Below are positions 36,068-47,613 of a stretch of 64,000 nucleotides of DNA, in pieces (positions within the stretch are counted from its first letter, which is position 1; each line of letters begins with the position of its first letter). The notes under the pieces were generated by a model. That model made no database searches. It was not told the DNA's origin and saw nothing but the letters and a program-made list of their open reading frames with translations. Made by a program: the position numbers and the translations under genes. Source of the DNA: Syngnathus acus (Eukaryota; Chordata; Actinopteri; Syngnathiformes; Syngnathidae); contig NC_051092.1 in assembly GCF_901709675.1 (NCBI RefSeq), positions 14,672,991 to 14,736,990 of the forward strand. Reading direction: 5' to 3'.

Positions 36068-36431
36068 CATATGCATTTATTTTGTCCCCCATAATGTGGG
36101 TTTGTGTACAAAAGCTTCCTTTCTTCAGTAATGCCTTGTTCTTGCTTTTGTTCGTGTCAATTGTGCGGCAATATTTGCCTGGCGGACGGACATGGGATCA
36201 ACACACCGCTCTTCTCCCCAGTGACCATGTGTCAGGTCACATATCCGTCTGCCCAGCAAAGCGGTGCCGCGCAACATCGATCCACAACCTTTTTACTAAT
36301 GATTGTATAAGTGTATTAAACATCACACAAAAAAAAATCGCAAATAAATTCCATAGATACGCCGCACCGGACTACAAGCCGCAGGATCCAAAGCTTGTAC
36401 AAAAAGTAGCGGCCTACAGGCTGGAAAATAC

Positions 36432-36890
36432 GGTATCATGTGTCTTGACTTACAAACAATTTGAATTACAAACGTCTTTTTGGAAACCATTATGTTCCTA
36501 AATTGAAAACTACCTGTATGTACTATGTACTTTGCGGCGCTATCAGCGCTCAAAAAACAATCCCGCACACAAGAGGTTGATGGTGAAATACCAAGTGTGG
36601 CTGGCAACAACAACAAGCGCTGGACTGCAATGGACACCAATGCCTCTCTTTAGTCCCGATCGCGTGGTCGGGCTGGAAAAAAAAACATAACGCGCCTCTG
36701 GTATTGTTTGGGGTGACCAAATGTGAAGTCTGGCCATATCCAGCTCACGGACTGTAGTTTAGGTACAACTGAACTACATAAAAGATGGTACAATGAGCAC
36801 ATCATTCTTATGCACACTAGCTCTACATGTTGGTCACTTACCACTGAATGAATGAATCATCTGGATACTTCGTAACTAGCCAATGGCTAT
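36432..36890. other. Intergenic, nothing recognised
   Basis: No coding, RNA or clear repeat signature seen. Confidence 0.4.
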
Positions 36891-36894
36891 AATT

Positions 36895-38345
36895 TGGTAT
36901 ATTTATCGAAATGTCCAGACTGTAAGACGCTACATTTTACACACGCTTTGAACCCGGCTTGAAGTACGGTGTGGCTAATCCATGGAATTTTCATGATTTT
37001 ATGATTTTGTAAGAGGATTTGTTTTGGCAAGACAGTTAATAGAAATTACGACATTTCATTTAAAGAAGCATGAGGAGAAAACAAAAGCCTTGCTCTCGAG
37101 AGCTCTGAGTACTGGGGTCTGCATCAGACTATCTTGCAAAGACTTCCCTGTCAAATACACTTATATACCCACTAGTAAAAAGGTTGAGGACCGCTGTTGT
37201 ACGGCACTACTTTCTAGGGCTGGGAGATATGGACCAAAACTGATATCCAGGTCCACCACATGTTACACTTTCTGCTCAACAAAGCACAGCTGTGCAAATA
37301 ACAGAAATATAAAGAGGAGTATAATAGTATTTAAACATTTAGTAAATCTATAATAAAAATAGCTTACATTTTAAAAATTAGAGCTGTGTAGATAACAAAT
37401 GTAAACTAGAACAGGCTTACTTTGGCAAATATGGGCCTACAGCTTCATGGTAGTAAATGAAACTGATTTAAATAAAGAGCTGTGCAAATAACAAAAATCT
37501 AAACAAAACAGACTGACCCTGGCTGGAAACAGGCCGACAGCTATATGAAATAGAAACAGATATAGTTATGAATGCAAAGGAAAGAAAATGTACGCAGCAC
37601 CGGGCTGAAATATAAAGACTCACATTTAGGCAGCATGTGAAAATAAAATGAATAACCCATAACAAATTTAGATTGACTACATGTGTTTTATATCAAAAGA
37701 ATTGTGTACAAAAATAAGACTATATGCTTGCTTACTTACTCAGGCAATACTGATGCGGCAGCCAAAGTTGGCCATAAACACCACAAAGTTTTATACTCTC
37801 TTCATACAGCAGTTTGTGGTTCTGCTGCAGATGTTGGAAGAGGTTCGAAGTGCTTTAACATTTGAAGAAATTTGCTTGTGGCATGTTTTGCAAATAACAT
37901 TTTGTTGCTCTTCATCTACAATCCGAAATCCAAAATACCTCCAAATTACAGAACCATTGTTTTTTTTTTCTTTTTAAATAGCTCTTCCTCTCTATCACCC
38001 GGCAGCGTAGCTGCCTAATACTTCTTCTTGTGGATTTGATTGGCGGTTGGCATCTAACTCTAAGGTGCATTGGAGTGTTGATCATTCGATTGGCCGATAA
38101 ACAAACAAAATAAAACAAAGCAAAAAAAGATCTGTATAGGGACTGTCCCAAATACACATCGCTTTCAGAAATATATCGGTCTAACTCGTAATACCGATAT
38201 ACTGCTCAGCCCTACTACTTTCCCCAGCACAAAAACACGTGGTTTATAGTCTGGTGCGGCTTATATATGATCAAAACAGGATTTTCCCCTAATTTTAGCT
38301 GATGCGGCTTATATTTAGGTGCAATTTATAGTCCAGAAATAACGG
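36895..38345. mobile_element. Decayed pogo-like MITE hosting a hAT insertion
   Basis: The right part 38222-38345 (TGGTTTATAGTCTGGTGCGG ... GTCCAGAAATAACGGTA) and the left part near 36908 (GTCCAGACTGTAAGACGC) resemble the TA-flanked MITE family. The hAT element at 37215-38214 splits it. Confidence 0.5.
37215..38214. mobile_element. 1-kb non-autonomous hAT element
   Basis: Ends TAGGGCTGGGAGATAT and (complement of the right end) TAGGGCTGAGCAGTAT, flanked by an exact 8-bp duplication CTACTTTC (37207-37214 and 38215-38222). The interior is AT-rich with no transposase. Confidence 0.82.
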
Positions 38346-38890
38346 TACATGAATATCTTAACATGCACTGCCCCTATTCAAATTATTTTTCTGTATGTAT
38401 GAAGTGTGTCAAAACTGTCAAGTCAAGTCAAGTTTATTTGTATAGCCCTAAATCACAAGCAGTCTCAAAGGGCTTCACATAGACAAAAATTGACAATTAT
38501 TCTCAAAGCATCCCCTGATCTTAAGCTCCCAAAAGGGCAAGGAAAAACTCAAAACCCCTGCCCGGGGAAAATGAGAAACCTTGAGAAGGGACCACAGATG
38601 GAAGGATCCCCCTTTCAGGATCACCAGGTTGTAATGGATGCAGAGAGGGCACAAATAATACATAATATGAAAATCAAAAGTGGATGTCCAAGTCAGAGCG
38701 AAGGGCCGCCGGAGGAGCCCTCTACTATCCTGGCTGTGGAGGTTGAGCTGCAGTTCCCCCAACCTGAATTAGCCCACAAGAATCCAGATAGCCGCTGTCA
38801 GCTTGGGTGCCACCTAACCACCTCCCCGGCCGGGGAGGGGGGGGGGGGAGAGAAAACAAAACAAACTCCGGCCGAATCGGCCACTCCAAG

Positions 38891-41800
38891 TTAGTTAAAG
38901 GCCATGTCATAGAAATGTGTCTTTAAACGTGTCTTAAATGTTTCTACTGAGGTAGCAGTCCTAATATCCATTGGGAGGGCATTCCAAAGCTCTGGAGCCC
39001 GGATAGAAAATGCTCTAGACCCTGCAGACACTTTCTTGGCCCTCGGTGTCGCTAAAAGGGTAGCGTTTTGCGAACGAAGGTTACGAGACGGAACATAAGG
39101 AACAACTAGGTCGACGAGATACGAAGGCGCTAAGCCATGCAGTGATTTATAGGTTAATAGAAGAACCTTGAAGTCACATCTTAAATGGACCGGGAGCCAA
39201 TGTAAGTTGGCTAATATTGGGGTAATGTGATCAAATTTTCTTGTCCGTGAGAGCAGCCTTGCAGCAGCATTTTGTACTAACTGTAGACTTTTGATGCGGG
39301 ACTTAGGAAGACCAGAGAATAGTACATTACAGTAGTCCAGGCGCGACGTGACGAACGCATGTATAATAGTTTCCGCATCACCGGTCGAGAGGATCGGACG
39401 AATCTTTGCAATATTACGAAGGTGAAAGAACGCAATTCTGGTTATATTCTTAATGTGCTTTTGAAAGGAGAGAGTTTGGTCAAACATTACCCCGAGATTA
39501 GTTACAGTATCGCTCTGAGTGATAGTACGGTTATCTATAGTTATAGCGGTTTCCTTGAACAAGTGTTGAAAACGAGTTGGACCAATTATCAACATCTCAG
39601 TTTTATCTGGGTTAAGACGAAGGAAGTTGAGAGACATCCATTGCTTGATCTCCGCAAGGCATGCCTCAAGATTACAACAATCACGCGGATCTGTCATCGA
39701 TAATGGCATATATAATTGGGTGTCATCCGCGTAGCATTGAAAACTAATATTATATTACGTATTATGTCCCCAAGCGGGATCATATAAATATTAAATAAAA
39801 TTGGTCCGAGAACCGATCCCTGTGGGACACCACACGTAACATTATAGAGCTCAGAGGACGCATTGCCATGGACCACTCGGTGCGTCCTATTTGATAGATA
39901 GGAATGGAACCAGCCTCGTGCTGACCCTGAAATACCAACACAACTTTTAAGACGCCCTAATAAAATATCAAAGTCTACAGTGTCGAAGGCAGCACTAAGA
40001 TCGAGTAGTAACAGTACAGATGAAGTGTTTGAATCCATAGCTATGAGGAGATCGTTAGTCACTTTAGCAAGTGCTGTCTCAGTGGAATGATTAGCTCTAA
40101 AACCAGACTGAAAAGAGTCATATCGATTATTGGCGACCATGTAATCATTAAGCTGCTGTGCTACTACTTTTTCAAGAAGTTTTGCTATAAATGGGAGGTT
40201 TGAAACTGGCCTATAATTACTGAGACAGTCCGGGTCAAGATTTGGTCGCTTAAGCAACGGTTTAATGATAGCGGTTTTGAAGGCTGTTGGCACTATCCCA
40301 GAGGAGACAGACAGCTTGATTATATTTAAGACAGACGGTCCTAAAATATGAAATAATTCTTTAAGTAGTTTGGCTGGAAGAGGGTCGAGCAAACATGTTG
40401 TTTGTTTAGCCGCACTAACCATTTGTGTAAGCCTTTCAAGGGACACGCTATTAAAAGTTGAGAGGGTTGTTGCATGATCATCAGCGTTGGTACACGGCGG
40501 GCTCGACCGCGCGATTGGAATGGTATTCTTGATCTCGTCCCTAATGGACTCAATCTTTTGAGCAAAAAATTTTATGAACTCGTCAGCTGAGTGGAAGGAA
40601 TTATCGGGGGTCGGCTGGCGTAGAGTCAGCTTTGCCACTGTATCAAATAGGTGTTTCGGATTGTTTTTATTGAGATTAATAACTTGCGAGAAATACCGAG
40701 TTTTTGCTAAGATAAGCGCATCTTTATATTTCAGCCTCCTGAAATATAAAGATGTCCTGCCATGCCTGATGGAAAACCTCAAGTTTGGTTAGACGCCATC
40801 TGCGCTCATGCTTTCTACATAATTGCTTAAGCGTACGCGTTTCATCCGTGAACCACGGAGTAGGCAATCTACGGCGAGTTTTCAGACATAACGGCGCCAC
40901 AGAGTCAATGGCATTTAACAATGTCGCATTGAATTCATTTGTAAGGTTATCACCAGAGCCGGTGTACGCGGGAAATATGGCAGTTGCCGGCGACAGTAAC
41001 TCAGATAGCGCAGTTGCAGTCATGGAGTTAAAATTACGGCTCCTATAATTCCGATTGCTCTCTTGTCTTTGACAAGAAACTAAAATTTCAAATTTTATTA
41101 AGTAATGATCAGACAAAACAGTAGTGTATGGCAGCACTGCTATATTTGAGGTTGCAAGTCCTCGGGATAATACCAGATCTATGGTATTTCCATTCTTATG
41201 CGTTGCTGCCTGTACGGCTTGCGAAAAACCAAACATATCAGTTAAAGTCTGAAACGCCGAAGTAAGTGGCTCTGACGGTAAATTCATGTGGATGTTGAAA
41301 TCACCCATGATAATTATATTATCGGCATTGGTTACGAGATCAGCCACGAATTCTGAAAATTCATCCAGGAAGCCAGAGTAAGCCCCGGGTGGACGGTAAA
41401 TAACAGCAAGATAAAATGACGGTAAAGCGGTGGATCGGACAGTGAGAACTTCAAATGTTTTAAATACATTGGTCGAACGAGGCCTAAGTCTCAGCTCAGA
41501 ATTCGAGATGAGGGCGACACCCCCACCCTTTTTTCGAGGACGCGCCACATGCGAGCTCACAAAATTTGGAGGCGAGGCCTCATTAAGCGGCAGCAGTTCA
41601 TTAGGTTTTAACCAGGTCTCGCAGAGACCAAAAACGTTTAGATTATGTTCCGTGATGAGGTCATTAACGAGAACTGCTTTTGTATGAAGCGATCTAATAT
41701 TCATAAAACCGAGTTTAAGCGTAATCGGTCGATCAGGGTGCGTATCTATCGAAGGATATTTAAACGAGATGCGAGTAAGATTGTGTTCTCTAGGCCTGAC

Positions 41801-42106
41801 ATCACCTCTCGAATGTTTGTTAGCGCGGCGGGACGATACGACCGTGGGAATCTGATAGTAAATATTTGTTACACATGTAAAATTATCTGAAACAGGCACC
41901 GTTTCATCAGCAAAACCGGTTGGGGTGGAGTGATTGGATTTGTCTACTACCCCAGTAGAAAGTGTGTTTATGTGTACTGTGGCACTATTCAAACTGTCAC
42001 GCTCTAGTCTACACAAGGAGCTATGTGCATGCTGGAAGTCTAGCCTAGCGCTAGTTAACTTTAGCTTAACAGACTCCAAACCCATCCTGACAGGTGGTCT
42101 AATCAC
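38891..42106 (-). pseudogene. L2-type LINE ORF2: endonuclease and reverse transcriptase, two frame breaks
   Basis: Three frames in series. 40724-42106: APE-type endonuclease (LGFMNIRSL, CETWLK, VIYRPPG, IIMGDFNIH, LSDHYLIKFE). 39694-40782: RT first half (LLDPLPAKLLKE, NYRPVSNLPFIAKLLEK, LLDLSAAFDTVDF with catalytic D, GVPQGSVLGPILF). 38891-39709: RT end and C-terminal domain (LRLNPDKTEMLIIG, ALPMDIR). The first break overlaps a perfect 16-bp inverted repeat. The second lies just upstream of the catalytic YADD, which is readable in the third frame at about 39735. The enzyme cannot be made whole from this copy. Confidence 0.88.
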
Positions 42107-42136
42107 CTGTGCCCCGGCCTGCTCTAAAGTGACCTG

Positions 42137-42931
42137 TCATGCGTGGCTCAAACAGTAATCTATATTCCTAGAAAGAGTGACGGCGCCTTCACGGTTAGGG
42201 TGAAGGCCGTCCTTCCTCAGCAGGTCGGGGCGGCCCCAGAAGGAGGGCCAGTTATCTATAAAATACAGTCCCTGCTTATTACAGAACCCAGCCATCCATC
42301 GATTAAGGGAGACTAATCTACTAAACCTCTCATCAGTGCCTCTCCCAGGCAGGGGGCCAGAGACAAATACTCGATGCCGACTCATCTTTCTGGCGAGATC
42401 ACAAGTCCTCGCTATGTTTCTCTTTGTGATCTCCGATTGCCTCATCCTAACATCATTGGAGCCGACGTGTATCACTATGTCCGAGTAGCTAGTGTTGTTG
42501 GAACTACGCTGTTGACTAGACCTATTGCGAGTCAGCTCCCTAAGATTAGCTTCTATGTCGGGTGCTCTGCCCCCAGAAATACACATTACCGTGGCTGGAT
42601 TTTTAAGCGTAATATTTCGGGTAATGGAGTCACCTATGACCAAAGTGCGACGGCCAGTAGACCGAGATGACTTTGGACGGCTATGCGTCTTACCTGGCTC
42701 ATCGCGATTAGCAAGCCGCTTGGGGCTAATGCTAACTGGGCTAGCGGGCTGACTACAGTCCGCGACTGTATCCGCCACATCTACGGTTATCGCGCAATTC
42801 TGCTCTAACTGGCGGACACGTCCCTCTAGCAGGGACAATCTCTCTAAGAGAAGGGTGCAGTTGGTGCACGAAGCCGTACAAACCTCTTGATCCGCAGCCA
42901 TACTTTGTGTCCGATGATCGACGGTAGACAA
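42137..42931 (-). CDS. L2-type LINE ORF1 with SGNH esterase domain
   Basis: 264 codons, intact. It starts with a cysteine-containing, heptad-like segment (CTNCTLLLERLSLLEGRVRQ) that is probably a short coiled coil. The SGNH hydrolase motifs are in order: LVIGDSITR (GDS serine), GGRAPDIE, HVGSNDVR (GxND) and DGLHPN (DxxH). Such esterase ORF1 proteins are known in L2/CR1-type LINEs and may bind membranes or nucleic acid. It lies 30 bp upstream of ORF2 in the element. Start at 42931; a second ATG 10 codons later is equally possible. Confidence 0.88.
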   Translation of the reverse strand: MSTVDHRTQSMAADQEVCTASCTNCTLLLERLSLLEGRVRQLEQNCAITVDVADTVADCSQPASPVSISPKRLANRDEPGKTHSRPKSSRSTGRRTLVIGDSITRNITLKNPATVMCISGGRAPDIEANLRELTRNRSSQQRSSNNTSYSDIVIHVGSNDVRMRQSEITKRNIARTCDLARKMSRHRVFVSGPLPGRGTDERFSRLVSLNRWMAGFCNKQGLYFIDNWPSFWGRPDLLRKDGLHPNREGAVTLSRNIDYCLSHA

Positions 42932-43150
42932 ACGGCCACGAAGCCTCCGCTCTCCCAGGCACTCCGGCTGCGAAGTAAAAAAGATCGAACAGTGTAATAA
43001 AAAGATTCAAACTTACTTTAGAGTCAGGGAGATGAGTTCCACGCTGGAGAAACAAAATCGTCCAAGCCTGAAAAGTATTGGGAGTCTGGGCTGAGAAGGA
43101 AGAGGGCGTCCGGCAGGAAAACCCGGAAGCAGGTTAGCCTCGCAGCTGGT

Positions 43151-44070
43151 CTTTTGTGTTGATCGGACTGCTATTTAAAACTTTCTAACCAAAGTATGAC
43201 GCTGGCACTAGAATGCTCACTGTTAATGCTATGTGGGTGTTTTGACAGAAACAAGGATAATATTTGAAGATTTGCAGTAAGGAATTTGCCATGACCAGCA
43301 CTCGTTTGGAAAAATATCACATGACGTACAGTCTCTCCAAGCCAGTGTAGAGTTCCATGTGACTTTCCCTCAACGTCTCCAGACCAGTCCAGTTCTCTAT
43401 GTGTCTGTAAAAAAGCAGAACGTATGAGTCAATTATCATTACACTGGAAAAAGCATACAACTAATATTTGTTTTTGTTTTTTTAACTTAAATTAACATTA
43501 GTTTGCTCATTTCACATTTGGATTTGGCGAACAACATCATTCTTCTGGGTGAAAATTAATACAGTCAAAGGAAAACGAAGCAAAGAAACGAAAGCCTAAA
43601 TTGAGTGGAAGTGAAGAGGGTGATGATGAAAGTTAAAAAGAAAAAAGTAAAAAAATAACCCACTTCTTATTGATTATTCATTTGTAATTTATTTCTTTTT
43701 ACATCTCTCTGATATAATGCATTTGTTTTATTGCTATGTGTAATTATCTGCAGTATTTATTAAGGAGTTATCGTTGGTTTTTGGCTGTGGAACAAATTAA
43801 ACAAATTACAATGTATTCTTATGAAGATATTTGATCCAACATACGACAATTTCAACATACGAAGTAGGTCTTGGAACGAATTAAATTCATATGTAGAGGT
43901 TTGACGAATCCTAATTCCACCTGTAATTTTGTAAATAATTGTGCGTTTCTGGATGATTGAACATATCAACATCACAAAAATCAAGAAAGAAAGAAAAGCT
44001 CATCAATAAATGTTTCAGTTTGACATAGTTTACATGTTCAATAGGCATACGAACTTTTATCTAGTTCTAC
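43151..44070. other. AT-rich intergenic DNA
   Basis: No gene or defined repeat recognised; ends in CTAC, the 4-bp duplicate flanking the next element. Confidence 0.45.
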
Positions 44071-45237
44071 TGTTGGATTTGGTCCACAATTTAGGGAGCG
44101 CGCTATCTGCGCCTCACAGCAAAAGCCATTGCCAATCACCTGTTATCCAATTTACTCACTGCGTGCTCGTTTAATTTCTTCAGATTTAGGAAAATGCAAA
44201 GACACTGAAGCAGAAATTAGACATACACAGGTTGGTTGAGTTCAATCACAATTCTTGTTAAGAAAGCTCTGTTTTCAGGAAAGTACAATACAGCGCTGCG
44301 CCTTTCAAGAGCAGAAAGTCTCCATTCAGAAAAGGCAACGTTCAAGGTTCTTTGGTCAGCTTATATTCAGTTGGACAGGCGGTGTGGGGCGAGTTTGATG
44401 GGTGATGAGTCGTTGGGGTGGGGCGATTTCGCAGTAGAGTTTGATTCCATGGGAGTGGGTGCTGGTTCTGGACGATTCGGTGTGTGTGTGGGGGCTGTTG
44501 TCTTCCATCCCGTCTTTCGGCCTTGGTGATCATCTTTGGCCGAGTCCTTGGCTGTCTCCCTCTGGCACCAGCTGGTTTTTATCTCCAAGTGACCTTCCTG
44601 TAAACATTCTCCTCCATCCTTGCACATATACTGTCGGACCTCATTCTTTCAATTTTGTCATTTTGTACGAATTTATGTGAGCTTTTGACTGTCACATCAT
44701 TAATCTATTACTGTTCCCTGACTATGCAAAGTTAGTTCTTTTGATACTCCATGTCTTTGCTCACATCATTATATTCTTAGTTTAATCATGCTTCCCACCA
44801 TATCTTTTCTTTGTTAGGCAAAACATTTCCCTCTGTGCAGAGCGTTCAGTAGTAATCGAAAAGCTGGCGTCCCGCATTAGGCGACATATGACGTTTAGTC
44901 AAAACACAAGATATAATCAAGTACTGAACGGTCAAGACGACTCTGGCCGTGTCCATGATTTAGAGAGAAAACATCAGGCATGCATTACACAGTTCCTTAA
45001 GGGTCATTAAGCTATTTAGGCAACATATCAAAAGACATTTATTTTGCAGTGCACAGAAATACATATTGAATCGTGAAGTTGTAGCAACCTCTGTTATTAT
45101 CTTATATCAAAGAATGTCTTCTTTATTGGTTGACTCCATGAATATACTTGTCTGCTTATATACTTTATCCAAAGAGATGTGAGCGTATCTGTTATTGTGG
45201 CTAGGCGGGTTTTGTGTCTTTTGACCCTATTCCTTCA
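44071..45237 (+). repeat. Putative solo LTR, copy 2
   Basis: 1,167 bp, TGTTGGATTTGG to CCTTCA, flanked by an exact 4-bp repeat CTAC (44067-44070 and 45238-45241). Aligns with 28049-29343 throughout, with scattered indels. No internal retroelement sequence lies next to it. Confidence 0.55.
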
Positions 45238-46130
45238 CTACTCTTTTATTTTTTTCATATATTACTGCTATAAATTGCTACACGATTAGATCATTTATAA
45301 TCAAAAACTGAAAAAAGAAAAAAAAGAAAAACAAACCAAAATAAACACACGCAAGTATTATTGTGTTTTTTTTTTTTTTTTTTTTGGGAGGGGGTTTTGT
45401 GACCTGCTTATAAAGTTGCTTTTTGCCACTTTTCTCGGACCTTCCCCGTGCACACCCTGGCAAGTTGAAGAGCCACAGCGACGACACGAGTTCAAAGGAC
45501 GAAAAAGGTAAATTGAAAAAACGCAAAGTTAACTTTTTTTTTTTGCAAAGCTCACGTGGTAGCGGACGGTATAACGTCGCCACCTCCTGACTTCTGAAAT
45601 TTCAACAGCAAACAACCAAGTGAATAAAAAGAAGACACGCGCACTGAACTGAAAGGCAAACAAATTTGTAAGTATGTGAGAGTATGTGAGACGACGAGGA
45701 TACTGTCGTATGTCACATGACGTTTCTGCCTGCTTTCCGACTTACTACTCCTAAACTCTACAGACAGAAAATGGCACTTTTGCCCCGTCCCAAACAGTTT
45801 TTCAGACGGCTGCAACAACATTCTATTCAGCATGTCGCTGCAATGTTTTTACTGCAATGTCACCTCACTTCTACAATTTTACACTTTTGCAATTTTACCT
45901 GGGGGTGGCAGCAGGTTCTACTGTGGGGGCTGCTATGTATGGCAAGCAATTTGACCATTTATTCCATATCTTTGATATTAGACAGTCTTTTTCACTAGTT
46001 CGGTCTTTCTCAACATTAAGTTGGACATTGAGCCACACGAGTTACGCACTTTGTCTTACGAGTTGCACAGAAACTCTAACCAGTCACTCGTTTTCAGCAA
46101 CATGTAAATTAGTCAAACATGAATTATTCC
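45238..46130. other. Intergenic with homopolymer runs
   Basis: T runs at about 45366-45385 and 45533-45544. No supported gene. Confidence 0.45.
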
Positions 46131-47460
46131 AACACGTTAACAAGTGACCTATGATTTTCTGCAGAAGTTAGCTAATAGGAGCTGAAATGCCCACCAGTTA
46201 ACTAATGATAAATAAAACACTGACAAGTTAACTAGTGCAAGCCCATTGAAGCCGTGATATCTAACTTGTAGAAAAATACTGGTTGACTAGTTATGCCCCA
46301 AATTGTGCACTAGTGCGACTTTTTCACTTAACCAGTTCTACTAGTGAGGTAAAAAATGTCCCGACTAGAACTAGTGGATGCCGACTTTACAGAATTATGG
46401 GTTACATGTCTGCTTGTGGCGGCTCGGTGAGGCACTGGGTAGCATGTCCGCCTCACAGTTAGGAGGGTGCGGGTTCGATTCCACCTCCGGCCCTCCCTGT
46501 GTGGAGTTTGCATGTTTTCCCCGGGCCCGCGTGGGTCTTCTCCGGGCACTCCGGTTTCCTCCCACATCCCAAAAACATGCTTGGTCGGCCGATTGAGCGC
46601 TCCTAATTGTCCCTAGGTGTGAGTGCGAGTGCAAATGGTTGATTGTTTGTATTTCCTGCGATTGGCTGGCAACCGGTTCAGGGTGTCCCCCGCCTGCTGC
46701 CCAATGACGGCTGGGATAGGCTCCAGCACACCCGCGACCCCCGTGGGGACTAAGCGGTTCAGAAAATAAATGGATGGATGGATGGATGGATAGATGGATG
46801 GATGTTTACTCATGAATGCACAGACCACTTTGCTACGCACCATCTATTTTGACTTACAAGCTAACTAGTGAGGCTCAAAATGGTACCTTAGTAAACACGT
46901 TCACTAGCTGGTGTAATTTTAACCTCACTTGTTAACTAGTGAAACATGTTTTCTTTCTTGTGAACTAGTTCAGTCCAGAGTGACTAGTTAGTAGTAGATC
47001 AGATAGTGAACAAATGAAAGGCATTTTGACTCACTAGTCAGACCGAGTGAGTCAGAAAGGAAAATCCCTTTGCATTTACTAGTTCATTAGTTAACATTTT
47101 GAACCCCACAAGTCAGATAGTGAGGCTGGGAAGATCCCAACTAATGGTACTAGTGGACATATACCTTACTAGTGAACTAGTGAGCAATTCTGAACTTGAC
47201 AAGTTAAATAGTGAGATAAAAAAAAAAACATAACTGGTGCAACCAGTGTACATTTGCATTACTATGTCAACATGTAAACTGTAGGATGTGACCACCAATA
47301 TCCTGTTCCAACATTTTTTACTCATCTTTTTAATCAATTTGCTTGTGACCAATAAAGAAATTACACTGTGAGGTCAAAATGTGACTGTCACATGCGCGTA
47401 AAATGTCTTTTTAGCTTACATGTTCACTAGTAAGTCAATTTTGAAGCTTTCTAGTCAGCC
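46131..47460. repeat. Diffuse cluster of ACTAGT / GTTAACTAGTGA motifs
   Basis: Across about 1 kb (excluding the SINE at 46417-46803), motifs such as AAGTTAACTAGTG, GAACTAGTGAG, CACTAGT and GACTAGTTAG recur irregularly every 20-60 bp on both sides of the SINE. It reads as a highly decayed minisatellite of about 40 bp split by the SINE. Confidence 0.5.
46417..46803 (+). mobile_element. tRNA-derived SINE with (GGAT)n tail
   Basis: The head GGCGGCTCGGTGAGGCACTG contains box A-like and box B-like (GGGTTCGATTCC) promoter elements. The body is the common fish sequence with CCGGTTTCCTCCCACATCCC, and the 3' part GGATAGGCTCCAGCACACCC ends in ATGGATGGATGG. The tail resembles RTE/Rex3-type LINE ends, so it was probably mobilised by such a LINE. 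Confidence 0.85.
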
Positions 47461-47613
47461 TACATTGCCCACGATGCATAGGACAGGAAGTATTACCTTT
47501 GAACAGCTAATTATGATGCATTTCGTCCGAGAAGGTTTTATTTTGCAAATATTACTGTTGTATGTAGGTCTACAATTATTTTATTCATTTTAACTGCCGC
47601 GACTATGCATTTA

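Larger units (their letters stand above)
33606..36431. mobile_element. Pogo-like DNA transposon remnant interrupted by a LINE
   Basis: 33606-33645 (AGCCAAATCGACTGCGTTTAACTT-type) and 36068-36431 together match one continuous element at 61233-61657. The gap is filled by the LINE at 33646-36067. The right end GGAAAATACGGTA matches the TA-flanked MITE ends. Confidence 0.7.
38417..43150 (-). mobile_element. Near full-length L2-type LINE
   Basis: On the - strand: short 5' UTR (about 42932-43150), ORF1 with SGNH esterase, ORF2 with endonuclease and reverse transcriptase, 3' UTR, and an end with AATAAACTTGACTTGAC-type tail (38417-38437) typical of fish L2 LINEs. ORF2 is broken by two frame changes. 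This is the most complete LINE in the window. Confidence 0.85.
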
